Source: Buxus sempervirens
Lineage: Eukaryota > Streptophyta > Magnoliopsida > Buxales > Buxaceae
Direction: 5' to 3'
Assembly: GCA_947561395.2 (NCBI GenBank)
Contig: OX387185.1
Span: 46,324,602-46,388,601, forward strand
DNA length: 64,000 nucleotides
Positions 25,027-44,692 of this stretch are shown in pieces. Under the pieces are notes generated by a model. That model saw nothing but the letters and a program-made list of their open reading frames with translations. It was not told where the DNA came from and made no database searches. Numbering within the stretch: the stretch's first letter is position 1; every line of letters begins with the position of its first letter. A program made the position numbers and the translations under genes.

Positions 25027-25656
25027 TTCCAATGATCTTGTAAGCCATGTTACAGCATCAATAACATACAATTAGTCAATTACTACTGCTTTCCACCATT
25101 TTTCTCTTCAATTTTGTATTTCCTTCCATTTCATTCTTCTATTTTTTGAGTTCATTTATTGTTAAAATTTGAAAATATCAATCAAATAAAACAAAACCAT
25201 TTACAAGGCCCTGACATGAAGATTGATTTTGCATTTTGGTTATAACAGAACCATGGATTTCGGTATTAATGTACAATGTGTGATTGTAGATTCAACAGAC
25301 GCACAGGCACAGCAGCTCGGTGTGTCCGTACTTTGAGTAGTTCAACCAGCGACGGATCACAAGATCAAACGGCATAAAAGAGCATTTCAGTTGACCCTGA
25401 GTCCACTGGTACACGTGCTTGAGTACGACTGGTCAACCTTTATGACTCTCGTGCACCCTCTATGTACTGTATAACCAGAAAACCACTCGACCTTTTCCCC
25501 GAACCGTCCATCGTTTTCTTCATTTCGTTTTCAGGAATCTGATCTACGCAAAAAACCTAGTGAATTCTAAGGCGGGTTTCTCATATTATCCAGGTGACTC
25601 TCTCTCTTTCTCTCTGTCTCTCGCTCGCTCGTTCTCTACCGGGCGGATAAACGGAC
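25027..25656. other. Spacer between alpha-COP and TADA
   Basis: It holds the alpha-COP 3' end (AATAAA at 25185-25190 is a candidate polyadenylation signal) and the TADA promoter and leader, with a CT-rich pyrimidine tract at 25593-25634. Confidence 0.55.
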
Positions 25657-32864
<7,208 letters not shown>

Positions 32865-33896
32865 CTCTTTGATGGGGCTTTTTGTATTGTTTTTTGACTG
32901 TAAATTCTTAAGCAAAGCATAATCATGCCTAACAGTCAAACTGTATTAAATTCTTACCCACTATAATTTATCCCATTAGAGTGAGCTTGCAGAATATGTT
33001 CCATGGTTGATTGATGTCACTGCTGGATGACATGGTATTTAAGCAGGATGGTGTCCAACTGTGCATTTAATTGTCCAAACCAGATGATGATCTTTGATGG
33101 GATGATTGTCGCTTAATCAGTATCTGCTATTGCAACCATCAGAAGATTACTGTCATGAGGTTGGATCCGAACCTTTTCTATTTATTTTGCACAAAATTAT
33201 TATATCCTGTAGATTACAATCTCTATATCCATGTAAAGAAAATCTTGCATGGTTTTGTTACAGAAATGGCTCAATTTTACAGGCGAGATTAATCACTTGT
33301 GCACTATAAGAAATCCTGTGACGTTGAGTGTACCCATAGATGTCTAACTCATACAGAAGAAAAAGGCTCTTTGCTTTTTCTTGAAAATTTGATGCTGGTA
33401 ACTTGCTATAGGTCATTGTTTAGGTGCTCTGTTGGATCATCATTGTCATCGTCATGGGTCCGACCCATGTATTTTGTTTGTTGCAGAAACTATTCATAAC
33501 CCATCGCTTTCTTGTGTCTAATTCCACTACTCATATAATTAGTGAAGGGGTAACAAAATCGGTCAGACCCGATGGACCCACTAATCGCATCTGGGAAACA
33601 GGCATAATTGTGTTAGGAGTCGTATGGCTGTTGGCAATTCCAATTTCGGACCTGCTGAGTATCGACTCGCTGAAGGTTTCGGGTTTAGGTGGGTGACCCG
33701 TTTAACATGGCCCATTGCGCTCCTGAACTGGCAATTGTCAATTCTACAGGTTGGTGGTAGGGACGTCCAGTCACATGAAGTGTACATCTCCCCCTCCATG
33801 TTTCACCAAACGTTTTTAATTCTCCAAGTCCCCTCTTCTCTTTCTCTTAATATAAACATCAAATGCCCCAATCTCTTCAATACGATCTTCCGAAAA
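32865..33896. other. Spacer between TADA and the arabinogalactan gene
   Basis: TADA 3' region followed by the arabinogalactan gene promoter. No gene seen. Confidence 0.5.
33851..33858 (+). promoter_or_regulatory. Candidate TATA box of the arabinogalactan protein gene
   Basis: TATAAACA within a pyrimidine-rich stretch (CTCTTTCTCTTAA precedes it), 46 bp before the ATG. If real, the 5' leader is very short (about 15 nt). Confidence 0.3.
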
Positions 33897-34839
33897 ATGG
33901 GTTCATGGCTGTGGGCGTGTGCCTTAATCTGCCTCTGTTTTCCAATACGAATCGCCCATGCACAAGCACCAGCAGCTGCACCTTCAAACCTGCCGACTGC
34001 AATTGCACCTTCCAAGCCACCGGTTGCATTATCACAGCCACCTATAAACACTGCTGCAACCCCACCTAGCGCCGCTACTCCTGTATCATCACCATCTCCA
34101 AAATTGGCACCATCTTCAAACCCGGTTACTCCACCACCTCAAAGTTCACCACCAAAACAGAATTCACCTCCCCCAACACCTTCACAACCACCTGCATTGC
34201 TGCCACCATCAGCTTCACCTCCAACTCCCACCCCTGCTTCACCACCACCATCACCAGTAGAGGTTCCAACACCATCTGCCAAGGTGCCACCAGCACCAGC
34301 ACCAGTCAAGGCAACGCCAGCACCGGCACCAGCAAAGGCACCACCCACACCGGCAAATGCACCGGCAAAGGCACCACCCACACCGGCACCTGCACCGGCA
34401 AAGGCACCACCCACACCGGCACCCGCACCGGCACCAGTGAAGGCATCACCAGTACCAGCACCGGACGTTCCTTCACCTGCACCAGCTCCTACAAAGGGAA
34501 GAAAAAAGCACAAACACAAACACAAGAAGCATCATCATGCACCAGCACCAGCACCAACTTTGGCGAGCCCACCAGCACCACCTGTCAAACCAGATCCGGA
34601 GGATCAAACAGCACCTGCACCATCTCCAGATCTGGTAAGACATTATAAGTTCTTATCTGTCCATATTTTGATCACCTTTGCTTTCATAATTAAAGGTCCC
34701 ACTGATTGAATTAGTGCTGCATCATAGATTTGATTGGTATTTTTATTTTCAATTTCAGAATGGAGAAGTTGCAGTCCATGAGCGAATGTGGTTAAGGATT
34801 GGATCAGCTTTTCTAGTTCTACTGGCAATAATTGGCTAG
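33897..34839 (+). CDS. Lysine-rich classical arabinogalactan protein
   Basis: This is a hydroxyproline-rich cell-surface proteoglycan backbone of the AGP17/18/19 type. Exons are 33897-34634 and 34759-34839 (GT-AG, phase 0), giving 272 codons. Residues 1 to about 22 form a signal peptide (SWLWACALICLCF, cleavage likely after AHA before QAPA). Residues 23-199 are Pro/Ala/Ser/Thr-rich with repeated PAPAPAKAPPTP blocks, the non-contiguous proline pattern that directs arabinogalactan addition. A basic stretch rich in Lys and His lies at residues 200-214 (KGRKKHKHKHKKHHH), the hallmark of the lysine-rich subclass. Exon 2 adds a charged linker and a hydrophobic tail (SAFLVLLAIIG), fitting a GPI-anchor signal. 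The 34280-34440 codons are near-tandem repeats, likely to vary in length. Which of AGP17, 18 or 19 it matches cannot be settled, so no symbol is given. Confidence 0.9.
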
Positions 34840-36142
34840 GCTCTCTCCTGTAATATTATATGGAAGTGTTATTTCTCTTCCTAGCTTTTGTTTATTGAGT
34901 GATGCTTGTTTCAATTTAATAGAGAAGATGAGATTATTTTTCTAGCTCTATAAATTTATGTATATCCAAATCAATGTACTGTGATCACCAGGTGAAGGTT
35001 GGACAGTACAAAATGTATAAAGAGGGCCCTATTAAGTGCCCAAGAAGACTAAAAAAAATAACTTCAAAGTACAAATTAATGAAACGTACTAAATCGAGCA
35101 AAAGCATCATCTGGAATCAGGGATGGTAACTTTCAGTTTGGCTGGTGATCTCAGATCAGTTCTATTTAAATGGGCTTATAAACACTTTCTAAGCCCAGTT
35201 TTCAGAAATCAAGAACAATTAGGAGTGGGCTTGGACTTGACACATCAAGACCTTTAACACATTTAGAATCATATGCATGCCACCAAGATTTTGGACTAAA
35301 TCGATAATCAAAAATTAAATTTTAGAATCCAAGCAAATCAAAATAATCTTAAAATCCCAACAAGACACCCTTTTAAGCATAGCAGAAGTGCTAGATAGAA
35401 TGTAATCCATTGCACATTTTATGATACCTGAGAAGCAGCCAAAATTTCTCAAATAATGATGTTACAGAAAATAAAAAAGATCAAAAGTAATCTTCCATTC
35501 CAAATAGATACTCCTATAAATGATGGCAAGCACGAGCCTTCAATTGTAAAATCAGGAATTGTTTACATGGTAACAAGCTTTTCGGACTGCATATTACTTT
35601 GAAGTTTGTGCAAGCCTGAAAAGAATTCGCTGAGGGGTCTCTAACCATTAATTAGGCACTTTTAATCTTTCAGAGATTTTCAGCTTAAGAAACTTTGATC
35701 CACGCTGGAACAGCAGACCGGATTTCTGGCCAATTGCTCAAGACTTTGAAACTAACAATAGTTGAACAATACAGAAAGACCAAAAATAATAATAAAGCAC
35801 AAGGGTGAATTGCACATACTGCCCAAAAAAGAACTACAAGATCTTCCATTTTTGCTCTAATGAGCTGCAAATCCGCCCTATACAGCATGCAGCACTCAAT
35901 GGATAACCAGAAACTGCAAGATCAGGGAAAAAATGAAACATAAAGGTCCATCATTAAATTAGCCTTCCAAACCTCACCAACCAATTATAATAAAGAAAAA
36001 TAAATGAAAAATTCAATTAGTATTCCTATGATGATCCAAGAAAGTCATGGGAATAGCCATACACCGAATTAAGAGCGTGGCAACGACAGAATGCTTCCTA
36101 AACAACCGAGAAAGAAACAAAAAATATATAATCTTCCTTACA
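34840..36142. other. Intergenic, no feature recognised
   Basis: AT-rich sequence downstream of the arabinogalactan gene; only short frames with no protein similarity. Confidence 0.5.
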
Positions 36143-36480
36143 TTTTTTTTATTGGTAACAAAACATATATTTAAAAGAAAGCAAAAGCCTATAGGCAGGA
36201 GATCAGTGCATGCAAACAAACAATGAACAAAGAGGAAACATAAAACTAACACCAACTACAGTATATCATAATTATCACCGTTAATGACTTCCCGGAACTA
36301 AGTTTCTGCATGATTCCATACTAGATGACCAAAACAGCCAATGTCTGATCACTGTCCGAGTAATAGAGCTTTTGAGGTTAGATTTATCTTTAAAAATCCT
36401 CTTATTCCTCTCTTTCCACAAATCCCATTGCTGCAGTTATCAATGCCCATATCACCTTCCTACGGACAGTAGATTTGCTT
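36143..36480 (-). mobile_element. LINE 3' remnant
   Basis: Minus-strand reading near 36400 gives WDLWKERNKRIFKDKS, the conserved end of plant L1 ORF2. The sequence ends with TTACCAATAAAAAAAATG (A tail at 36150-36143). No intact frame and no duplication found. Confidence 0.65.
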
Positions 36481-37367
36481 TGACCCTAGGGTTCTAGAAC
36501 TTGAAAATAGTTCACTGGGTTGCACCAAACTCATCTCAAAACTAGAGGGGAAATAAGACCTTAATGCTAGCAGGACTTTGACCACAGCTATCAGGTTGAG
36601 AAAGCCATATTAACAATGCAAGGATAGCCAACCCAGACACCTGGATTGCATCATGCTAACAATATTATATCAACCAACCTAACCAGAGACAGGGCACAGT
36701 ATTAACCTACTATAAGATCTTTGAATGTCCTTTAACATCTTGTTTCCCAAAACCCAAGTCCAAGAATACATCCTTGAATTTAAAAAATATGAAACCAAGG
36801 CAAAATCACCCTTCAATTTTTCCCTCACAAAATCCTCGGATTTCGGCTGAATAAATCACATAATTTCAAATATAATCAGTATCAAAACTTCATGCACATT
36901 ATTTACTTGGAGGATGGAACAATTATACAACCAGTGGATCCTAGAATACATGCTTGAGGTGACTTCTACTTAGAGGAAACTAAGAATTTATCAAGCCTAC
37001 AATAAAAAGGATCATCTAGTTTATTGGACAACATAAACTTAGTGAAATGAAGAAGCAAATCCACAATGCAATAGCATCAACAAAATCAGCAAAAGCCACT
37101 CATACTTTTATTTTATTTTTTTTGAAGAGTAATGAAACTTTCATTAGATCAAATACTTTATTATTTTACCTTATTCTCTCTAGAAAATCTAATGCCAACA
37201 AAAACCCCTTTCTCACACCAAGGATAGGTCCGCACCCATTAAATATCCTCAATTTCTGAAAATCCCCTCTGAAGTGTTTGTCATGACAATAAACCCTCCT
37301 ATGACTTAGACAGGATTTATGGGGTAAAAAAAAACAACCTAGAGAGAGTGATACGGGTTTAACTGCA

Positions 37368-37537
37368 ATAAATGGTTACTTGCCACATCGGCAAGCAACT
37401 GTAATAAAAAAAGTGAAAAGTAAATTTTACTTTCCTCCCTCTTGTATTGAAAAGTAAAATATTTTCTTTCACTTTTTTATTATAGTTGCTTGCCAATGTG
37501 GCACGCAACCATTTGCAACAGTTGAATCCTTTCACGA
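37368..37537. mobile_element. 170-bp inverted-repeat MITE, Mutator-like
   Basis: Arms pair across the element: AATGGTTACTTGCCACATCG at the left with TGTGGCACGCAACCATT at the right, and GGCAAGCAACT with AGTTGCTTGCC. GTTTAACTGCA is repeated at 37357-37367 and 37538-37548, an 11-bp duplication in the range of Mutator-like elements. No coding sequence. Confidence 0.6.
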
Positions 37538-38286
37538 GTTTAACTGCAGATGATATCAATCTATATAAAAATACCACCCAACTCTATGAATTCGTTTATT
37601 ATGTGTCCAACGACTCAAACCATATATTACTCCAAAAACAATAATGAATAGAATCCTCTGTTTTTAGCAAGATCAAAATATTGGCACCCCCTCCCTGAAG
37701 CCTGAAGTAATCCTTAATATATCCTCTCTTCTTTGGCACCATAAACCTCTTATGTTTCATGGAACTATCTTCATCAGAGTAGGACATCACATTCTCCCTG
37801 CAGATTATACTTAGGGTGACCCCTTTTGCACTACATATCTTGATCATGGCTCTTTTAAATTTTAACACTTTTACAACCAGATAGCTTTTTGCATCCCTTA
37901 TACGCAAATATAAAATCTGATATCTAAACTCCATTCCATCCATTATCCATCACTTCAATCCCAAGCACAATTAATGAAGGGCAATCACTGTGAAAAACAA
38001 ACAAAAAGTATGGAAAATCCAAAAGGGAAAAGAACTAATCATATGACATAAAACCTGCAAAAAGGTTTATACCAACCCAATGGAGAACACCAAATCAATG
38101 GAGTTTTGACTTAGAGGAAGATTCAAGCATCTCCTTAGCTTTGGGATGTTCAAAGAACTGGTCTCAAGGGAACCAACACCGATTTTGCATCTGAATCAGA
38201 TATCAAAACCCCCAAGGGTGAAAGCTTGTCCACTAGAAAGAGACAAGAAATCTCTGTATTTATAGAATTAAAGGATAATTATGATA

Positions 38287-38760
38287 AAGGCTTCCATTTG
38301 AAGAACCTTTTCACTTTAGGCCTGTACTATAAACTATGAAGCCTGAAAGCCTTATTTTCAGAAAATTTTAGAGATAAGGCCTCACGTATTTGTTGAAACT
38401 TGCAAGCGAATGCAACGAGATGAATAAAAGCTAATCCATCGATGCATACCACCGCAAGCATCGATGATTAAAGACACAACTTATTGAATTGCAAGCGGAA
38501 TCAACGATGCTTACTAGTGTATCAATAAGTGGATTTCAAGCAAATGCAATGATGATTATGAAAGTAACCATCAGTGGATACAGGCTAATCCATTGCTGAA
38601 TACATTAGTGGAACCATCGGTGACTGAAGGGAGGAAGCAAGGCCTTATCTCAAAAATAACGGAGGCCTTATCTTTAAGACTTTCTGAAAATGAGACCTGT
38701 AGACTTCATAGGTTATGGTACGAGTCTAAAGAGAATAGCCTCTCCAAAAGGAGGCCTTCC
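38287..38760. mobile_element. 474-bp inverted-repeat element
   Basis: Left end AAGGCTTCCATTTG to GATAAGGCCTC (38376) pairs over about 100 bp with the right end GAGGCCTTATCTTT to GGAGGCCTTCC. Shared blocks include CATAGGTT/AACTATG and TTTTCAGAAA/TTTCTGAAAA. The loop (38400-38625) holds loose repeats of GCTAATCCATCGATGC-like words. No coding sequence or clear target duplication. Confidence 0.55.
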
Positions 38761-40706
38761 TCATATTTTCCCTAGAATAAAAGCTCATAATTTCCACCTA
38801 TCTGCCTTTATTGATCTCTGATCACTTCTTACCATAGCAACTACCATAAATCTTTTTGAAGCCTTAGCGAATCACCTTTCATATCAGATGCCTTCCCTTT
38901 TATTGTTTTTATCATGGCACCGTCTAGAATCAAAGTTCTATTGCATGTAAACACCCATCTCTAGTTTTAATGATGATAAGAAGAAAGAATACTCAATACT
39001 TCTTTGTGTTCTAGAGAACCTACTGCCAATAGGTTCTTTGTGGGCCACATTTTTCTTTTCATAAACCTAGGCAACTTACATCTGCCCTGAATTTTGTATT
39101 TAGTGCTAAAAAAGGAGCAGAATTCTATGGTCCTTAGCACAAAGCCTTGGGCCAAGACCTATCCATTTCATCATGGATATAACAAACCTAAAACTTGATG
39201 TTTTAACGCTGATGGGCATTTGACCAAGTGGCCGAAACAAAATCACAGTGTGACATCATGGTGTGCAGCTTAAATTTTGACAAAAACCTTTTTGGGTTTT
39301 AATTCTAAAAAGATGAAACTAATGTTTGTCAATTAAAACTATATTGTAAATTATAAGAAAATGAGTAATATAACAAAATATGATTATTCATAACCATAAT
39401 AACTTAATAGTATAAAATACATTGGTATATATATATATACAACTGACTGGGTAAATCAAAAAAAGAATGCCAACTAATAGTAATCAATAAAATCAATTCA
39501 AAGTATCAATGTCAATTGATAGACCAGTCGCTACATCATATATACTAAATTGAAGTAGTTTTACCTTGATTAGAACCTTCAAAATTAAAAAATAAATAAA
39601 TAAATAAAACAACAACAAACATGTTTACCTCAAACGTACACACTCCAAACAATTTTAGAGTTCAAATTGGTTGTCAAGACAATCCTAGAGTGTTTCTCTT
39701 GTGCAAATCTACAGAAATTGCACGATATTTGGTTAGACCTAAGAGTTCTTTTGAACTCGAGGAGAAAACAGTCACTTTTCTCTCAAATTTCACTTGATTT
39801 AGGCAAAATTTCAAGCATCTTGCCCATTTAAAGGGCAAGACATGAAAGATTTTTAAAAAAAAAATTTCATCTAAATCTCGCTAGATCTATAATCTAGCGA
39901 GATATCCCCCCATGAAACGTCTCACAACGGGTGTCTAGAGCAAAATTTCGGAGGCATGCCATGACATTGTATAAAGTGACCTTGGAGGCAAAAATGAACC
40001 ACAATTAGTTTTCCTATGAAGGTCAAAGAACCCTTCCAATAAATCTAGTTCTGAGCTCCATTGAAAAAAAAAAAAAAAAACTCCTTAAGTGCATAGATGC
40101 CATGTGTAGGTCACTAGCCATATCAACAGCTTCCATGTTCATCATCCACCCTGGAGAGCTGAAAGTTGCTACCTGAGCCAAGATCAGGACAGAAGTTTCA
40201 ACAAGAATCACTAATGTTTTCATTCTGGGATATAACCCAATCATTGTGCAGTTAACAATTTTGACTTCTCAGAAACTCTGCTGTACAGCCCATCTTCCTA
40301 AGTATCATCACAATCTCTACCTCTAACAGTGCATCACACGTTGAAACTACGGCTTCATTAAAGTTAACCACTTACGGAGAAATGACAATGACATAATCCA
40401 CTCTCATTACCATTACGATGAATTCTAAAACTAAGGAGCAAATTTTGGCACCATCCCTTACCCTAGATGGTAAAAATAGTAGCAAGACTCTACTTGCTAC
40501 ATATTTCCAGCAATAAACTCAAGCGCAGGAAAGGACCCCCCGAATTGCCAATTGAAATGTCTATGTGGTTAAAAAAAAAAAAAGTGGACACCATAGCTGC
40601 AGGCTTAGGGTAAACCTGAAGAAGAAAAAAAAACAACCAATTACTGGAACTTATATGGTTTTTTACAGGTTGAAAACAAATGTTAAACCACTCAATACTC
40701 AGTAAA
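38761..40706. other. Intergenic region downstream of EMG1/NEP1
   Basis: It holds the perfect hairpin at 39875-39903 and short A- and T-runs. I searched it by eye for the missing EMG1 C-terminal exon (YPLSAAYCISRI) and did not find it. Confidence 0.45.
39875..39903. repeat. Perfect 12-bp stem hairpin
   Basis: ATCTCGCTAGAT, a 5-base loop, then ATCTAGCGAGAT. It lies in intergenic DNA between the arabinogalactan and EMG1 genes with no gene or T-run to make it a functional terminator. Confidence 0.5.
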
Positions 40707-42757
40707 TTAACCACTGATGCCTACAGGAATCAGAGTAGAGTAGGACAACTACAAATGGAACATCAAAACAGGATTCTTATTGCCATACCCAACCAGTTGT
40801 GATATAAAGTATTAATTTTTGAAATTGTTGCTGAATGGATTGATTGAAATTGTTTTGTAGAGCATTTTTCTCATTGATGCTTCCAACAAAATTTTTTTTA
40901 ATGATAATATGAGTATTTTCACTTGCTTGCCTTGTTGAGTGAGCTTGTAGACTGGGAGCAGTGTAGGTCTTTCATGCTATTGCTTCTATTATTTATATTT
41001 TCATTTGTATGGCCTTAGAAGTACTACAATTCAGACTTAGTTTTTTCTGTTTCTTTTGCCCTTTCTTTCCTTTTTATGTATATTTTTCTCACTTTTAGTA
41101 GATTTTTTCAGTGGTCATCCACAAAAAGGGGAGAAAACATGAAAAGTGACTACCTGCTATGAAATCGTCAGTAAACTCTTTATCAATTTTCCCATGGGCC
41201 ATTGCTCCAACCTGAATAAGCATAAGATCAAAAGATTAGAGAAGATAACAGAATAAGCTAAAGTTTTCAGTCAAACTAAAATTAAACAATAAAAACTGCA
41301 AAAAAAAAAAAAAAAAGATAATGAGGAGAGCATTGGCAATGTGGAACTCTTAAACATACCACAAAAACAAGTGTCAAATCATCACTAGCGGCAGCAACGT
41401 AGTCATGTAGCCAAACCAATTTTTCAGAACTGTATGAGAGGCCTAAGGTGCAAGCAAGACATTTACTCAGAAAAATAAAAAAGATTAATGGCAAATGAAA
41501 TTGCAGCACCAGAAATAACAAAATCTTACCTATTTTACGAGAGTTGACAGGTAAATACTGAGTTACTGGGTTCTTAATCACACGCAAGAGTTTTTCACGC
41601 TTGCTAGTGGCAGTGATACTAAGCTTTTGTAGCAACTGCACTGCGATGGTTGTAAAAAGAAAATAAAAACAATAAATAAAAAAAAAAAAAGAAAAAGAAA
41701 ATTAGTAACATGAAAAGCAAAATAAAGAAATGCCGTTGAGAATCTAACCACTGTGTAGAGAAATGAATTGGACCAAAAGACTTACATATAACACCAGAAA
41801 ACCGCTTAAATGTTCTTGGCATGCGAACATAAGGTTTAACCTCAAAAAGCACACCTCTTTCTGTCCTTACATAAAGGGCTTGCAACCTCCCGGCCTTCGT
41901 AAGTGGACTATCCAGTATCGCAAGTAGAGCCTGCGAGCATCAGCACTCTCAATTTAACATGGTTCAGAAACAAACAAAGACGGATCGTTCAATACAGAAG
42001 TTGAGGTCAGATTGGTAGTGAATCGATCTCCATCATTCATTAAAACTTACGAGCCAATGGGAGCTTCTATGAATCTAGAATTATCACTAACAAATATCAG
42101 AACTACAATTAGGACTATAATTATCACTAACCTGCTGAACGATATCGGGCCTATAATCGGCAGGATTTTTGTTATGTTTCCGCAGAAAATTGGAGTGATC
42201 GTCCGAGTTTAGTATCTGATATGTCTGTGATCATAAAACGATTAGTTGGCCAAAAATTGCAAAATCGAACTGAAAAAAAATATAAAGAGACCCATAATGC
42301 AAAACCCTAAACCCTAATAAAAAAATAAACTCCCAGAAAAACAAATTGCAAATTGATAAAACCCTAAAGTGCTAAAAACCCTAAAACCGATTGAGAAGTT
42401 ACATGATGTTAGAGAACATAAGATCGAGATCACCGAACTTGTTACACAGATACACACCTTCCCAACTTTTGCAACTTCTAAAGAAGCCCTCTCGAGAATG
42501 AATATCACACCGGGCTTCGCTTTCTGGTCGGACGAGGGCACGATTGGAATTCCTGGATTCTCATACAGGGCCTCTTCTGCTTTCCTTGCGTTCTCAGTCG
42601 CTGGTCTCGTCGTCTCCTCCTCCTCCTCTCCCTCGTCTACTTCTTCTTCCTTATCAGAATCCTCCTCCTGCTTCTTTCGCTTCAGAGCTTCTAGTGCATA
42701 GTCTTCTTCTAGCTTCTTCCTTCGCTTAATCCCCTTTACCGCGTAACGTCGTACCAT
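40707..42757 (-). CDS. NEP1: rRNA pseudouridine-N1 methyltransferase EMG1/NEP1, C-terminus apparently lost
   Basis: EMG1/NEP1 is a SPOUT-class methyltransferase that makes N1-methylpseudouridine in 18S rRNA and is needed for 40S assembly in the nucleolus. Exons on the minus strand: 42757-42458, 42224-42132, 41930-41786, 41640-41530, 41442-41360 and 41211-41154, all GT-AG with consistent phases. The N-terminus is a charged Lys/Glu arm, then [80 protein letters not shown] and GAMAHGKID, matching the family in order. After exon 6 a good acceptor at 40721-40722 opens a 14-nt exon reading ISG and then TAA (40709-40707). Orthologues continue ISGYPLSAAYCISRI for about 22 more residues. The visible product is 267 residues with the last SAM-site/knot segment missing. 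Either the gene is decaying or the true last exon was missed. Confidence 0.87.
42302..42317 (+). promoter_or_regulatory. Overlapping telo-boxes in EMG1/NEP1 intron 1
   Basis: AAACCCTAAACCCTAA holds two overlapping AAACCCTAA boxes; further AAACCCTAAA words lie at 42358-42367 and 42377-42386. Telo-boxes near the 5' end are typical of plant ribosomal-protein and ribosome-biogenesis genes, matching the role of EMG1. Confidence 0.4.
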
Positions 42758-44692
42758 CTCTCCGCAGGTCGTGCGAAGTGAAGCCGACCACAACTTTTTT
42801 CCTTTGATCGATTCGATTAGGGTGAACGAGGGCCGTGGGAGCAGTAGAACGACAGGTCTATGGTTTAGCCGCTTAGAACTTAACGCATTCGTACTTATGT
42901 GACCCGGTAACGGAATATGCGGGTCGACTCTTGCATCCAATCGGGTAAACTAGCGGGTTGAGAAGGGAAGTTTTGGAACTTTACAGATTTTAAATGAATA
43001 AATACATTTTTGACTATTTTAACCCTATATTAAGGATGCCCTTACAACAAACAATAAGAACTTTTTGAGGAAGTCGTGTATAGTTGTTGGCACGCCTCCC
43101 AAAGGGTTATATGTAGCATAGATATAGATGGAAACCGAATGTTGAAGGTTTGAATTGATTCGGATTGATCGAGTTGCCTTTTTGAATAGGTCTAAGGTTT
43201 GAAGGATTGGAGGGTACAACATGTAGATTTTAGTGTAGGTCACTCATTCTAGTACTACTCTTTTTTCGTTTTTTTGGGTAGAAGGATGTAATTTTATTAA
43301 CAGAAAGGCAAAAGGCAACTAGGGGATTACAACCTACCCAAAAAGTCAGACACCAGAATAGATGATAAGCCAGGAGCACAATTTACCTAATACTACATTT
43401 ACCTAATCACGCTTAACTTCAAAGTTTTGATGAGGGTTGATGCATTAGTGCTGATATGATTGTACCTTGTAAGATCTATATTTTCTTGTCATACAAACCT
43501 TTCACTATTTATTTGATACCTCATAAAAATAATTATAGCCACAAATAAAGAAAAAAAAGGTTGCTAAAAACTAAAAGTGGAATTCCAATGAGTTCCTAAA
43601 AGAAGAATGATAATTAATAATAATTCACAACTTAAAATAAAGTATGCACCAATCTCTAGAAAGTAATATCTAACGACTCCTTAAAACCACAAAATTCAAA
43701 GCAAAACACAAAATAAGGTCTCCCGTTCTCCTTTCTTCAATTCCAACTTACAAGCAAAATCCTCGATTCATCCAAATGTCAAAGACACCCTAGGATGCCC
43801 AATAAGATAATCATCATTAAAATAGATTAAAGTAACGTAAAGGAAAAAATTACATACAAAATCTGAGACACCGAAGGACAACGACAGGAGAAGATGGCGT
43901 GTATATCTTCAAGGCCATCGTCATTTCTTTTTCCATCGGAGTTCTATGAAGCTCACATACAAAAACCCATTTCGCTCTCATGGTCCTCTTCATTTCCCAG
44001 TTGAACATTTGCATCCGCTCAATCAAAACCCCATCTTCTTCCACACCTGGCAATGTAAGTTATCCATCTTCACAACACCCAATTTCTCTATCTGTTCTAA
44101 ATGCTTTTTTTGAATTTTTTTTTTCAGTTTGGCTTTTGTGATAACTATTCTCTTAGCTTTGTTATTAAACTACAGTAACACTGTGGTCCTATTCTGCGCT
44201 TTTTTTTCCACTAAGCTACCAGTATGTTGCCTTCCATGAGTTCTAATCCAAGCTCCTCAAGGTAGAACCAAACAGGAAGTAATTGCAAGACGAAGAAAAA
44301 TACATTATAGTACGTTAACCTGGCGTTAACGCAGTGATGCTTTTAAGTTTTAAGCACTTCATGAACTTATTTAAGGATTTGAACAAAAAGGAAAAAAACC
44401 TTATTGAAGGAATTTTTGTATTCATGTATTGGATAATTTTCTTTTTCCAACAGTAAGACATCAACTTGTAGACCCCCCGGACACTTGTACAACTTGTACA
44501 TGAAAGTAAGATATAATTTTCCCCTTTTTGCTTCCTTTTCTTTGTTTCTTAGGAAGCTGTGTGCTTGAAGACCTCCATGGGCACTTGTGGGCACTTGTAC
44601 ATGGGAGTGAGCATTTGTTCTGAATTATTTGTGCCTAAAGAATGACACCCCAGAACCGAATGTATTCGATAAGAATCAGTCACTAAACAGCA
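42758..44692. other. EMG1 promoter side and PHO1 downstream region
   Basis: The EMG1 5' flank, a LINE tail at 43261-43400, and otherwise AT-rich DNA up to the PHO1 stop codon. Confidence 0.5.
43261..43400 (-). mobile_element. LINE 3' tail fragment
   Basis: The minus strand ends CTGTTAATAAAATTACATCC then TTCTACCCAAAAAAACGAAAAAA, the usual layout of a plant L1 3' end. Only about 140 bp is recognisable. Confidence 0.5.

Noticed and set aside
34139-34525. 128-codon Gly/Ala-rich minus-strand frame opposite the arabinogalactan gene
   Set aside because: Antisense shadow of the proline/alanine repeats.
40590-40640. Minus-strand VYPKPAAMVST after a CAG acceptor, considered as the lost EMG1 terminal exon (YPLSAAYCIS)
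   Set aside because: Only YP and AA agree, the phase does not fit exon 6, and the expected continuation is absent.
43894-44004. 36-codon plus-strand frame (MACISSRPSSFLFPSEFYEA and on) followed by a GTAAGT-like donor, resembling a transit-peptide exon
   Set aside because: A stop comes before the donor and no downstream plus-strand exon is recognisable; perhaps a gene remnant but unsupported.
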